Below are positions 25,322-33,655 of a stretch of DNA of 64,000 bases, one piece after another (within the stretch, counting starts at the first letter, position 1; every line of letters begins with the position of its first letter). The stretch is from assembly GCA_051881615.1 (NCBI GenBank), contig JBJEQF010000016.1, positions 1-64,000 of the forward strand, given 5' to 3'. The notes below the pieces were generated by a model, which was not told the DNA's origin, did not search any database, and saw only the letters and a program-made list of their open reading frames with translations. The position numbers and the translations under genes are program-made. This stretch comes from CAMFTQ01 sp051881615 (GTDB lineage: Bacteria; Bacillota; Clostridia; Oscillospirales; Acutalibacteraceae).

Positions 25322-27511
25322 ATGTACTACAGATTTGATGATAACAGATACCCCCTTGAAAAGTTCCACAGCGGTGAAGCTGTTCGTGCTTATGAGGTAA
25401 TGGGCGCACACATCGAAAATTGGGACGGACGTCAGGGCGTAGTTTTCCGTGTTTGGGCGCCGAATGCTCTTACGGTATCTGTTGTCGGTGATTTTAATAA
25501 TTGGGACAATATGGCTACGCCTATGTATAAAATTACAGACGGCGGCGTATGGGAGGTTTTTGTAGAGGGTATCGGTCAGTACGCAAAGTATAAGTACTGT
25601 GTTGAAACACCTTGGTTTGAGAAAAAGCTCAAGGCTGACCCTTATGCTTTTCACGCAGAAACACGTCCCGAAACAGCTTCAATGGTTTATGACATCAACG
25701 GCTTTAACTGGACAGACGGCGAGTGGTTTGAGAAAAAGAAAGAAAAAACTCACAGAGAAAAGCCGATTAACGTTTACGAGGTACACGCAGGCTCCTGGAG
25801 AAAAAATCCCGACGGCACACCATACAGCTACCGTCAGCTTGCAGATTCACTTATTCCTTATGTTAAGGATATGGGTTACACTCACGTTGAGTTTATGCCT
25901 ATCACAGAATATCCGTTTGACGGCTCTTGGGGCTATCAGGTAACAGGCTACTATGCTCCTACATCACGTTACGGCACACCGCACGATTTGATGTATTTTG
26001 TTGACCGTTGCCACGCTGAGGGCATCGGCGTAATCCTTGACTGGGTTCCTGCTCACTTCCCGAAGGACGCTCACGGCTTGGCCCGTTTTGACGGCACAGG
26101 CTGTTATGAATATGAGGACTGGCGCAAGGGCGAGCATAAGGAATGGGGTACATACGTATTCAACTATTCACGCTTTGAGGTTCACAGCTTCCTTGTATCA
26201 AGTGCTATGATGTGGATTGACAAATACCACGTTGACGGTATCCGTGTTGACGCTGTAGCTTCTATGCTTTATCTTGACTACAACAGAAAGGACGGCGAGT
26301 GGTGTCCTAATATGTTCGGCGGTCACGAGCATCTTGAGGCTGTTGACTTCCTCAAAAACCTCAATATTGCCGTTCATATGTATCACCCGGAGGTTATGAT
26401 GATTGCCGAGGAAAGCACATCATGGCCTATGGTTACAAGTCCCGTTTATGACGGCGGTCTTGGCTTTGACTACAAGTGGAATATGGGTTGGATGAACGAT
26501 ACACTCCGTTATATGGAGCTTGACCCGCTGTGGCGTCCGTATCACCACGACAACCTCACATTCAGCTTTGTTTACTGCTTCTCAGAAAAGTTTATGCTTC
26601 CTATCTCTCACGATGAGGTAGTTTACGGCAAAGGCTCCTTAATCAACAAAATGCCGGGCGACTACTACAACAAGTTTGCCGGTGTTCGTGCTTTTGTATC
26701 TTATATGTTTGCTCATCCGGGCAAAAAGCTTATGTTTATGGGCAGTGAAATCGGTCAGTTTGACGAGTGGAACGCCGAGGGCGAGCTTCAGTGGAATCTC
26801 CTTGACTTTGAAAAGCACAGAGGACTACAGAAGTTCTTTAAGGACCTCAACCACTTCTACAAAAACACTCCTGCTCTTCACGAAATCGACTTCTCTTGGG
26901 AAGGCTTTAGCTGGATTCATCACGATGACTATCAGCAGAGCGTTCTTGCATTCAGAAGAATTGACAAAGAGGGCAACGATATCGTTGTTGTATGCAACTT
27001 CCAGCCTATGTACCGTCAGAACTACACTATCGGTGTTCCTGATTACGGTGTATATACAGAGGTATTCAACTCTGACAGTGCAGAGTACGGCGGCTTTGAT
27101 ACAAAGAACAGAGAACGCATTATGACAAACACAGAGCCGTACCACGGCTATCAGCAGTCAATGACAATCAACGTTCCGCCTACAAGCGTAACCTTCTTCA
27201 AGTGCATTGAAAAGATGGAAAAGCCTGTACCGGCACCTGTTGAAGAGCCTGCTCCTGTTGCAGAGCCTGCTCCTGAAGCCGCACCTGTAGCCGAAGAAAA
27301 GCCAAAGGCAAAGAGAACAAGAAAGCCAAAGGCAGCAGCAGAAAATGCCGAAGAAAAGGAAGAAAAACCGGCTAAGGCTAAAAAGACAACAAAAAAGGCT
27401 GACGACTCCGCAGAAGAAAAGCCAAAGGCTAAAAAGACGACAGCTAAAAAGACGACAACAAAAAAGACAACAGCTAAAAAATCAACAGCAAAAAAGGCTG
27501 AAGAAAAGTAA
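25322..27511 (+). CDS. glgB: 1,4-alpha-glucan (glycogen) branching enzyme with a basic C-terminal tail
   Basis: Cuts alpha-1,4 chains and re-attaches them by alpha-1,6 links. It has an N-terminal CBM48-like region (VVFRVWAPNALTVSVVGDFNNW), a GH13 barrel with WGYQVTGYYAPTSRYG, catalytic Asp in DGIRVDAVAS (about 309), Glu in IAEESTSWP (about 361), and SHDEV. The enzyme core ends near residue 630. Residues about 636-729 form a low-complexity tail: first Pro/Ala/Glu-rich, then Lys/Ala/Thr-rich with KKTT and AKK repeats, like histone H1-type proteins. Branching enzymes normally stop at the core. The tail is in frame and leads to a terminator. It is monocistronic. Confidence 0.95.
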   Translation: MYYRFDDNRYPLEKFHSGEAVRAYEVMGAHIENWDGRQGVVFRVWAPNALTVSVVGDFNNWDNMATPMYKITDGGVWEVFVEGIGQYAKYKYCVETPWFEKKLKADPYAFHAETRPETASMVYDINGFNWTDGEWFEKKKEKTHREKPINVYEVHAGSWRKNPDGTPYSYRQLADSLIPYVKDMGYTHVEFMPITEYPFDGSWGYQVTGYYAPTSRYGTPHDLMYFVDRCHAEGIGVILDWVPAHFPKDAHGLARFDGTGCYEYEDWRKGEHKEWGTYVFNYSRFEVHSFLVSSAMMWIDKYHVDGIRVDAVASMLYLDYNRKDGEWCPNMFGGHEHLEAVDFLKNLNIAVHMYHPEVMMIAEESTSWPMVTSPVYDGGLGFDYKWNMGWMNDTLRYMELDPLWRPYHHDNLTFSFVYCFSEKFMLPISHDEVVYGKGSLINKMPGDYYNKFAGVRAFVSYMFAHPGKKLMFMGSEIGQFDEWNAEGELQWNLLDFEKHRGLQKFFKDLNHFYKNTPALHEIDFSWEGFSWIHHDDYQQSVLAFRRIDKEGNDIVVVCNFQPMYRQNYTIGVPDYGVYTEVFNSDSAEYGGFDTKNRERIMTNTEPYHGYQQSMTINVPPTSVTFFKCIEKMEKPVPAPVEEPAPVAEPAPEAAPVAEEKPKAKRTRKPKAAAENAEEKEEKPAKAKKTTKKADDSAEEKPKAKKTTAKKTTTKKTTAKKSTAKKAEEK

Positions 27512-27532
27512 TTTAGTATAAAGCAAAACAAA

Positions 27533-27570
27533 AAGCTGTATCAGAACTCTAAGTAGCTCTGATACAGCTT
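27533..27570. terminator. Bidirectional terminator between glgB and the phage cluster
   Basis: AAGCTGTATCAGA / TCTGATACAGCTT, perfect 13-bp stem and 12-nt loop between two convergent transcription units. A related stem (TGTATCAGAAC) occurs at 63453-63481. Confidence 0.8.
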
Positions 27571-27621
27571 ATTTATTATGATGATGTTTGATGTAAAGTT
27601 ATATAGTCAATAGGTATTATA

Positions 27622-28092
27622 TTATCTGAACGCCACAATCAGATACTGACCGTATTGCTCGTTGAGGTTTTTAAACACTCCGTTTTGAGCTGTAGTGCTT
27701 TGCTCTAAACGCAGTCTGTTGTCGGCAAGCTGTATGCCTGCTGTTGAACCGCCGTTGTTGCCTACAGCAAAGCCGCCGTTTACTACTGTGTATCCGCCTG
27801 CGTTATATTCGCTGAACGGCTTGCTTGTCTTGCTGACAATAACAAATGACGGCGTAAAGGAAAAAGTATGTATAATACTTGCTTCACCCGTACCCGAAAC
27901 AAGCTTATGCTCTACAGGCGAACTAAGCTTTGTCTTTTCGTCTGCCGTTAAATGAAGCTGTGCATTTGTAAAATGTCCCTTTACATTTTCGTCAATTATT
28001 CTGTTGTCAGCCACAAAATCCTCACGCTTAGGTCTGTCTGTTGCAAGCCATTGTGACAGACCTAAATACGCTGTTTTATTTGTTGACGCCAT
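27622..28092 (-). CDS. Phage tail-fibre-like protein
   Basis: 156 residues starting ASTNKTAYLGLSQW after Met; the ATG at 28092 is chosen because AAAGGAG lies just upstream. The N-terminal LGLSQWLATDRPKREDFVADN pattern is common in small tail proteins next to the gpI-like gene. The C-terminal part is glycine- and beta-rich (GGYTVVNGGFAVGNNGG). Last gene of the phage cluster; a fibre or tail-tip role is inferred from place and style. Confidence 0.6.
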   Translation of the reverse strand: MASTNKTAYLGLSQWLATDRPKREDFVADNRIIDENVKGHFTNAQLHLTADEKTKLSSPVEHKLVSGTGEASIIHTFSFTPSFVIVSKTSKPFSEYNAGGYTVVNGGFAVGNNGGSTAGIQLADNRLRLEQSTTAQNGVFKNLNEQYGQYLIVAFR

Positions 28093-28117
28093 AAAAACTC
28101 CTTTCGATTGCACAAAT

Positions 28118-28687
28118 CTATTTTTCTTTATTGTTTATGCTTTGCCACGTATAGTCACAGCTGTCAAATGCTTCAAAGGCTTTATTACTGCTGTCGATAT
28201 ACGACCAGTCGATATTGCCGAATGTGACAGAAACCTCCTGATGTGACGGCATAATTTTTCTTATTTCGCTTTCTATGTATCTTCGCCTGTCTGCGCCAAG
28301 GTAAAAGGACGTAATTTCCACAAAAATCTGCCGCCATGTCGGATGCTCAGAAATCACGCCTGACACACCAAGGCTTGTTATATAGTCTTTTATTCCTTTG
28401 AGCGTGTGCCGTTCCTGTCCTGTTGACATTCTGCCTGTAAGCATCTGTCTGCGTTTAATGACAGAAAAATCCTTGTGACCGCTGTCGAATATTTTTTCTC
28501 TTGTAAGCAGTCCGAAGCTCTCTGAGGTTTCTATAAAGCATTCGCGAAAGAGCAGGTCAAGCTCGTCAAAAATCATATTTATCCCCACGCTGTAGGCATA
28601 AAGCTCATTGTAAACATTTGAGTTCTCATCAGGCTTATAAATATTAAGCGGCAGAAGCTTTTTTATCATTGAATTCAGGCTGTCCAT
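28118..28687 (-). CDS. Phage tail protein I / DUF2313-like baseplate protein
   Basis: 189 residues with the layout of the YmfQ/gpI-like family: an acidic N-terminal helix region (IFDELDLLFRECFIETSESFGLLTREKIFD) then GLKDYITSLGVSG-like and VEITSFYLGADRRRYIESEIRKIMPSHQEV. It probably links baseplate J to the fibre. It starts 4 bp after the J gene. Confidence 0.72.
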   Translation of the reverse strand: MDSLNSMIKKLLPLNIYKPDENSNVYNELYAYSVGINMIFDELDLLFRECFIETSESFGLLTREKIFDSGHKDFSVIKRRQMLTGRMSTGQERHTLKGIKDYITSLGVSGVISEHPTWRQIFVEITSFYLGADRRRYIESEIRKIMPSHQEVSVTFGNIDWSYIDSSNKAFEAFDSCDYTWQSINNKEK

Positions 28688-28691
28688 AAAA

Positions 28692-29756
28692 TCACTGCAT
28701 CTCCCCTACTGTCGCCTTGTCCCAGAAAGCATATTTGTTTTGAGGGATTTCCGTATCACCGCAGTTTTCTGTTATAAACTCATACCTTTTAACGCCCTCT
28801 GTGTGGTAAATAACATCTCCCAAATCGGCAAGAAAGATACCCTTACCTATACCAAGCGAATTAACATATTTTTGCAGGGCATTCACAACGGACTTTTTTA
28901 CCTCGCTAAAATCATATCCCTCTTTTACGCACATATTAAAGTATGCCGTAAACGGCTTTGCTGTCGCCGCCTTTACAAGCACGTCTGTGTTTATATCCTT
29001 TTGAGTGTTCATATCCTGCTGAACCTTTTTTACAACGTCCTCGGTAACACCGCAGCCCTGTCCCGACAAAAACACATCAACAGTGCCTAAGCCTCTGTTA
29101 CAGCCGATTACACCTACGCTGTAAACGCCGTCTGTTTTCATTGCCTGCTGAGTATAAAACGCGCTGTTTATTCCGTTTGATATATTGTTAAAGGAATAAA
29201 TAATCCTCTGCCTTAGCTGTTCGTCTGTTTCATCATCTGTGCCGCCCGAAAACTCCTCGTCATTCACAACATAATCAACTCCGGCAGGAGGCATTGTCAT
29301 AACACAAACCTTGCCCTGCTTTACATTTCCCTTTGCTCCGCCTTCAAGGCATATTACATCAGCACCTGCTGTCAGCCTGCCCGATATAATCGTTGCGTCG
29401 TACAGCGTTTCAAACAGAACGGGAGAAGCGTCAGCTGTTGCTACAACTGTCCCCTTTGGTATTCTGATATTCACACCAACCGCCTCGTTTATTCCGAACA
29501 TAACAAAGCCCTCTGATTTTGTCGCTGCCTTTCGTGTGATACCCCTTAGCTGTGCGTGTTTATCAAGCTGTTCTCCTGTGGCTGTCTGCGGAAACATCTG
29601 ATTTTTCAGCCACTCGATATTGACAGCCATCTTGTAAAGCTCGCCCGACAAAACACGCATACGAATACCGATGTCCGATTCCTCAGAAATATCAAAGCCT
29701 GATTTTTCCTTATATGCCGTTTTCATTCTCTGCAAAATTTCATCATACGTTATCAT
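28692..29756 (-). CDS. Baseplate J-like protein
   Basis: 354 residues, typical of the gpJ/XkdT family that forms baseplate wedges. Seen: N-terminal MITYDEILQRM-type start, PQTATGEQLDKHAQLRGI, the IPKGTVVATADASPVLFET segment, and EEFSGGTDDETDEQLRQRI, the strongest J-like signature. Start ATG at 29756 with GGGTGAG. Same-direction neighbours are gp25-like and I-like genes, the usual myophage order. Confidence 0.9.
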   Translation of the reverse strand: MITYDEILQRMKTAYKEKSGFDISEESDIGIRMRVLSGELYKMAVNIEWLKNQMFPQTATGEQLDKHAQLRGITRKAATKSEGFVMFGINEAVGVNIRIPKGTVVATADASPVLFETLYDATIISGRLTAGADVICLEGGAKGNVKQGKVCVMTMPPAGVDYVVNDEEFSGGTDDETDEQLRQRIIYSFNNISNGINSAFYTQQAMKTDGVYSVGVIGCNRGLGTVDVFLSGQGCGVTEDVVKKVQQDMNTQKDINTDVLVKAATAKPFTAYFNMCVKEGYDFSEVKKSVVNALQKYVNSLGIGKGIFLADLGDVIYHTEGVKRYEFITENCGDTEIPQNKYAFWDKATVGEMQ

Positions 29757-29765
29757 TTTCTCACC

Positions 29766-30110
29766 CTACGTCACCAAAGTAATTTCCTTTGTACTGCCGC
29801 TGCAGCTGACCTCTGCTTTTATTGCAATACTGTTGTTTTCATATACCGTAATTTCCGTTGCCTTAATCTGCACATCAGGGATTTGTGCCAAGGCTTCGCT
29901 TAACAGCATCTGCGCTGTTTTAACTGCTTTTTCGTCTGATTTATCTATTTTGTACGCTTCGTTTCCAAGCTCCCTGTTATACACAAAGCTCCCCTTTCTG
30001 ACAGTTCCTGCAATTTTTACTCTTTGCAGTAATTCATCATCGCCGATTAGCCTTACCGTATCGCCGAAAGAAAGCAGCGAAATATCGCCGTTTTTTATCT
30101 CTGCGTCCAT
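29766..30110 (-). CDS. gp25/XkdS-like (DUF2634-type) baseplate protein
   Basis: 114 residues. GDISLLSFGDTVRLIGDDELLQRVKIAG followed by a conserved RELGNEAYKID segment is characteristic of baseplate wedge proteins of the XkdS type. The ATG at 30110 overlaps the preceding stop region; a GTG at 30119 would add three residues. Its position between spike and J genes supports the call. Confidence 0.72.
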   Translation of the reverse strand: MDAEIKNGDISLLSFGDTVRLIGDDELLQRVKIAGTVRKGSFVYNRELGNEAYKIDKSDEKAVKTAQMLLSEALAQIPDVQIKATEITVYENNSIAIKAEVSCSGSTKEITLVT

Positions 30111-30111
30111 A

Positions 30112-30450
30112 TCACACACCTGCCTGCTTTCCGTTTATTTCAACGGTTCCGTCATTTTTAAGGTAAATATACGCTCCGCCCGATGAGTAAAGCATAAGCT
30201 CGCCCGGCGAGAGCTGTTTGTTCTGTGCAATAACTCCCAGACATATTTCACCGTCTGCCACAGGCAGTACAACAGACTCTTCTCCTACAGGGGGGACATA
30301 CGCAATACCAAACGGTGCTGCAACAGGGATTTCTCTATGCTCTGACGATGCGTTTACAGATACAGCCGTGTTGCCTGTCTGTGAAACACTGCCTCTTACT
30401 GCGTCTGACTTTTTTATTGAATTTTGCGTTACATAATTTAAAAGCCACAT
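30112..30450 (-). CDS. Baseplate spike/puncturing protein-like (GpV-type)
   Basis: 112 residues. PVAAPFGIAYVPPVGEESVVLPV resembles the OB-fold of tail spike GpV proteins, and the C-terminal GGAYIYLKNDGTVEINGKQ is a beta-helix-like repeat typical of spike tips. It lies directly after the hub protein gene, where myophages encode the spike. Confidence 0.68.
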   Translation of the reverse strand: MWLLNYVTQNSIKKSDAVRGSVSQTGNTAVSVNASSEHREIPVAAPFGIAYVPPVGEESVVLPVADGEICLGVIAQNKQLSPGELMLYSSGGAYIYLKNDGTVEINGKQAGV

Positions 30451-30453
30451 TTA

Positions 30454-31401
30454 TCACACCTCGCTGTTTTTTCTGCTCAGCACAAGCAATGTAGTTTCCT
30501 TGCCTGCGCTGAGCGTATATTTTATTCTGCTTATATATAAAGGGCGGTTTACCTTTGGAACAAAATCCTTTATAACAGCTGTCGCTCCAAGCACATCTGC
30601 AAGACAGCCGTCACAGGTTAAAACAATCTGATAGCTGTCCTGTATTGAGCGTTCAAGCATTCTGTCTGCACAGGACATCGGAGTATTATAAAGCGTACCG
30701 TTTACAATTCGGCGGCTGTTTATTTTTCTCTGCTTAGCCTCTTTGCTCTCTACATTTACGTCATAGCCACCCTCTTGACTTGTTTTTACAAGGACGTTTG
30801 AGATTATATTGCACCTTTTTATGTTTTCCGATAAGTACATATACCGCCTGCTGTTTTCGTCAGAATTTGAAAAGTATATCACATCGTCATTTTTTAAACC
30901 GCCCATATAAAGCACGCCCTTTGACGTAATTTTCGGACTTTTGCCGTAAAGATTTTTGCAAAAGCTGTTTAATGCCTGCCAATGGGTATCGCCCTTAGAA
31001 ACAGTAAAATCACCGCTGTATGAAATGCCCTTAATATCTGCACATTCTATGTTAAAGGAGGAAACGTATTTTGAATAAATCAGATAATCTGTAGGCATTC
31101 TGTAATTTGCAGGTATAGCTTCATTGTCAAGCAAAAGTGCAGCCTTACTTCGTGCTGTAATTTTAATAACACAGCCGTCATCCTTGATAACCGTCAGCTG
31201 TTCATCAACAACACCGCTGAAAATCAGCTTGTTATCATCGGTAAGCATCTGGGCGGTTACAAGCTCGCCCAGCTGCTCACAGTAGGGTATTACCACAATA
31301 AGCTCATCGGCAGGAACATCTACATCCTGATTAAGCGTTACCGACATAAGATTAAAAAGCGTTATTTTATTGTCCTTTGTATCAGTTGCTTTAAGTATCA
31401 T
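30454..31401 (-). CDS. Baseplate hub protein (late control D / XkdQ-like)
   Basis: 315 residues. The N-terminal barrel has DADELIVVIPYCE-like and TARSKAALLLDNEAIPANY, the latter typical of gpD/XkdQ hub proteins; the C terminus has the IVNGTLYNTPMSCADRMLERS segment. The ATG at 31401 overlaps the LysM gene end. It should form the central hub below the tail tube. Confidence 0.8.
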   Translation of the reverse strand: MILKATDTKDNKITLFNLMSVTLNQDVDVPADELIVVIPYCEQLGELVTAQMLTDDNKLIFSGVVDEQLTVIKDDGCVIKITARSKAALLLDNEAIPANYRMPTDYLIYSKYVSSFNIECADIKGISYSGDFTVSKGDTHWQALNSFCKNLYGKSPKITSKGVLYMGGLKNDDVIYFSNSDENSRRYMYLSENIKRCNIISNVLVKTSQEGGYDVNVESKEAKQRKINSRRIVNGTLYNTPMSCADRMLERSIQDSYQIVLTCDGCLADVLGATAVIKDFVPKVNRPLYISRIKYTLSAGKETTLLVLSRKNSEV

Positions 31402-31918
31402 ACAGACGTATCCTTTCTCCCTTTTTAAGCTCGTCGGGGTATTTAAGCTGTGTGTTCAGTCGTACAAGCTCATCAACGGTTGTTCCAAAATCGTATGCAA
31501 TATCCCACAGGTTTTCTCCGTCCTCTTTAACGGTGTAGAACATTTCCTTTGTCTGCTTTACACCGTCCTGCATACGCTCCTTGAAAACAAAGCTGTATTC
31601 AATTACATCAGGCGTTGTCTGCGCTTTCATTTTAAGGCTTACAAGCTCTGCATAAAACGGAGATAATTCGGGCAGCGACAGCATACCGCCGCCGCCCTTT
31701 AAGTAAATTTTGTAAAGCTCGTCATACTGTTTAAGGCAATCACTGCCGTAAAGTTCTGCAACGCCCTTTACCGTTCTGCTTTTTCTGCCAAGGCTCTGAA
31801 GTACCGCTGCTGAGTACGGAATTTTCATCTCGTTTGTTGTTTTTTCGTCATTTATTTCAAGGTATTTCGGGTTGTGATGCCACGTGTAGCCCCTAAAACG
31901 CATTGTTGCAAGTATCAC
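31391..31918 (-). CDS. LysM-domain tail/baseplate protein (XkdP/gp53-like)
   Basis: 175 residues. The N-terminal two thirds resemble phage tail proteins that start with FRGYTWHHNPKYLEI. The C-terminal LysM domain (about 124-172: MFYTVKEDGENLWDIAYDFGTTVDEL, ending ELKKGERIRLY) probably binds peptidoglycan or the hub. GTG start at 31918 with AGGAGG upstream. In typical myophages this gene directly follows the tape-measure gene, which is absent here. Confidence 0.8.
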   Translation of the reverse strand: MILATMRFRGYTWHHNPKYLEINDEKTTNEMKIPYSAAVLQSLGRKSRTVKGVAELYGSDCLKQYDELYKIYLKGGGGMLSLPELSPFYAELVSLKMKAQTTPDVIEYSFVFKERMQDGVKQTKEMFYTVKEDGENLWDIAYDFGTTVDELVRLNTQLKYPDELKKGERIRLYDT

Positions 31919-32070
31919 AGTATTTTTGCCTCCTGCTCATCTGTGAGCGCTCGGCTGTATCTGCGGCTGTCACGCTCAAAAATTTCGCTTATCTGCTCTG
32001 CAAGCATATCATCATAAATTGTGTTATCCATTGACAGAGCAACACCGCCGTTTATAACATTATCTTCCAA
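31915..32070 (-). CDS. Small 51-residue phage protein of unknown function
   Basis: TTG start at 32070 behind AAAGGGTGAG, stop TGA at 31915-31917 overlapping the LysM gene start. The protein is acidic and helical-looking (MDNTIYDDMLAEQISEIFERD, then SRALTDEQEAKIL). It fills the slot where tail-assembly chaperone and tape-measure genes normally lie. It could be a chaperone remnant or a new small component; unrecognised. Confidence 0.6.
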   Translation of the reverse strand: MEDNVINGGVALSMDNTIYDDMLAEQISEIFERDSRRYSRALTDEQEAKIL

Positions 32071-32086
32071 ATCACTCACCCTTTCT

Positions 32087-32470
32087 TTAGTATCCGCCTA
32101 TATGGTCATAGCGTTTTGCCTTTATCGTGTATATTTCTTCGATGCAGTCGTCACCCGTAATTTTGTTTTGAAATGATACAAGCTGACAGCGTGAGTAAAC
32201 GTCAACATCGTTTTCGTATCTGATAATCAGCTCAAACTCGCCGTTATCAAATATAAACCCTTGCCTGTCCTTTAGCTTAAAAACCTTTATCAGGTACTCG
32301 TTATCAACTACAACCTCAGCCTTTGTATCATCGGACAAAATTTCTTTTATTTCATAGCTGTGCTTTTTTCTATCGGTTTCAATTTTTGTTACGTTTTTTA
32401 ATATGTATTCACCGCCGACACATTTTTGTGTTACGGTAACACAGCCGCCTGTTTCTAAGCTGTAAAGCAC
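32087..32470 (-). CDS. Phage tail protein, possibly tube-like
   Basis: 127 residues from the GTG at 32470, chosen because GAGGGGGAG ends five bases upstream and the previous gene stops there. The C-terminal half (FELIIRYENDVDVYSRCQLVSFQNK... EEIYTIKAKRYD) has a beta pattern reminiscent of tail tube proteins, but no firm motif. Its place after the tail-terminator-like gene fits a tube or adaptor. Low certainty on function. Confidence 0.5.
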   Translation of the reverse strand: MLYSLETGGCVTVTQKCVGGEYILKNVTKIETDRKKHSYEIKEILSDDTKAEVVVDNEYLIKVFKLKDRQGFIFDNGEFELIIRYENDVDVYSRCQLVSFQNKITGDDCIEEIYTIKAKRYDHIGGY

Positions 32471-32471
32471 A

Positions 32472-32879
32472 TTACTCCCCCTCACTGCAATACACAAGCT
32501 CTGCATACACTTCTCTTGCTATTGCCTTTATATTCTGATTAAAAGCTGTCGGAGAAATCTCTGTGTTTGTCACAACGTTTTCCGTATCGGCTTTTCTTAT
32601 TGCCTCCCTTAATTTAAGCGACATTTCAAGCAGTCCCCTGCCCCCTTTTTCAGGGGGCGCATAAATATTAAAGGCAAGCTTTGCGCTTTGCTGAACAGTA
32701 CCGCCTAAGAAGCTGCGTTTTTCTTTTTCGCTTTTAAGCGTTACAACTACTAAAAAATCAACTACGGGACTTTCGATTTTATGCTCGCTGTATTCTTTTA
32801 AAAATCTTGCCGAGCCAAAAAAGCTGTCCTTTTTAATGTTTGTCACAAGCTCCTGTATGTACCTTTCAATCGCTGTCAT
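32472..32879 (-). CDS. Phage tail terminator/neck-like protein
   Basis: 135 residues. It begins with a helical segment (IERYIQELVTNIKKD), followed by beta-rich VVDFLVVVTLKSEKEKRSFLGG and AKLAFNIYAPPEKGGRGLLEMSLKLREA, the style of tail-terminator proteins. The ATG at 32879 has GGAGG six bases upstream; an ATG at 32885 abuts it. The gene overlaps the upstream connector. Confidence 0.6.
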   Translation of the reverse strand: MTAIERYIQELVTNIKKDSFFGSARFLKEYSEHKIESPVVDFLVVVTLKSEKEKRSFLGGTVQQSAKLAFNIYAPPEKGGRGLLEMSLKLREAIRKADTENVVTNTEISPTAFNQNIKAIAREVYAELVYCSEGE

Positions 32880-33228
32880 AATCATCCTCCATCATACCGA
32901 TATACGGCGTTAAGACTGCCCATATATACAAGGTCTTGTCAAAAGCCTTATAACGTTCAAGCCTTTTTATAATAAAGCTGTCATCACCCATACAAATAAC
33001 CGCTTTGTCATATCCGCCGTCAAAAACAGCGTGGTCTGCCGAGATAAAAAGGTAATGACCGCCGTCAAAGTAGCCGGGTTCAAGCATAACGCCGTTTAGG
33101 TACATCTTGTTTTTATACCTGAGCGGTTCGATAAAGCATTTAAGCCTTGCGCTTTTTTCACCGTTTTTTACGGTAACGCCGTTACCGTACCTTTTTATTG
33201 AAGAAGCGATTGCTCTTACTATATTCAC
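32866..33228 (-). CDS. Phage head-tail joining protein (minor structural)
   Basis: 120 residues with a GTG start overlapping the stop of the upstream gene (GTGA). The protein has the compact beta-rich form of head-closure/joining proteins (KCFIEPLRYKNK, GYFDGGHYLFI, IKRLERYKAF). Assignment rests on length and gene order after the gp6-like connector. Confidence 0.58.
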   Translation of the reverse strand: MNIVRAIASSIKRYGNGVTVKNGEKSARLKCFIEPLRYKNKMYLNGVMLEPGYFDGGHYLFISADHAVFDGGYDKAVICMGDDSFIIKRLERYKAFDKTLYIWAVLTPYIGMMEDDYDSD

Positions 33229-33626
33229 GCAATCACTCCCTTAAAAAAGAAAACGTCCTTATCATTTTCAGACATACTCTCCTTTTCCTTTTCATCAGAA
33301 AAATCAAGAATATCGCTAAGCCTTTCCTTTTCGCTGTTCCATAGGTTTTTGGCATAATCTGCTGTGCTTTGCAGAGAAAGCTGAATATCGCCTGCCTTAA
33401 AGCTTTCTATGCTGTTGTCGGGATTATAGATGCTGTAGTTGTAGAAAAACAGCACCGCCGCACCAAAGCATAATCTCTCGCTGTAAATATCAAGGTACGA
33501 TTTATCTTTAACCTTGCTTTCAATATACCTTATGCAATCTCGGCACACAGGAAGCCATCTTGAAATTTCCTCATCATCAAGGCTTGAAATGAGCTTAATT
33601 CTTACAATAATATCGTCAATGTTCAA
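33225..33626 (-). CDS. Phage head-tail connector (gp6/adaptor-like)
   Basis: 133 residues, TTG start behind AGGAGG. Mostly helical with DIIVRIKLISSLDDEEISRWLPVCRDCIRYIESKV, matching the adaptor proteins that bind under the portal. Its position after the major capsid gene is canonical. Confidence 0.65.
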   Translation of the reverse strand: MNIDDIIVRIKLISSLDDEEISRWLPVCRDCIRYIESKVKDKSYLDIYSERLCFGAAVLFFYNYSIYNPDNSIESFKAGDIQLSLQSTADYAKNLWNSEKERLSDILDFSDEKEKESMSENDKDVFFFKGVIA

Positions 33627-33655
33627 CAGCTCACCTCCTGCAATAATTTTTCAAA

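Noticed and set aside
27151..27531. 126-codon minus-strand ORF opposite the glgB tail
   Set aside because: It mirrors the lysine/alanine repeat tail and has no start context; a shadow of low-complexity DNA.
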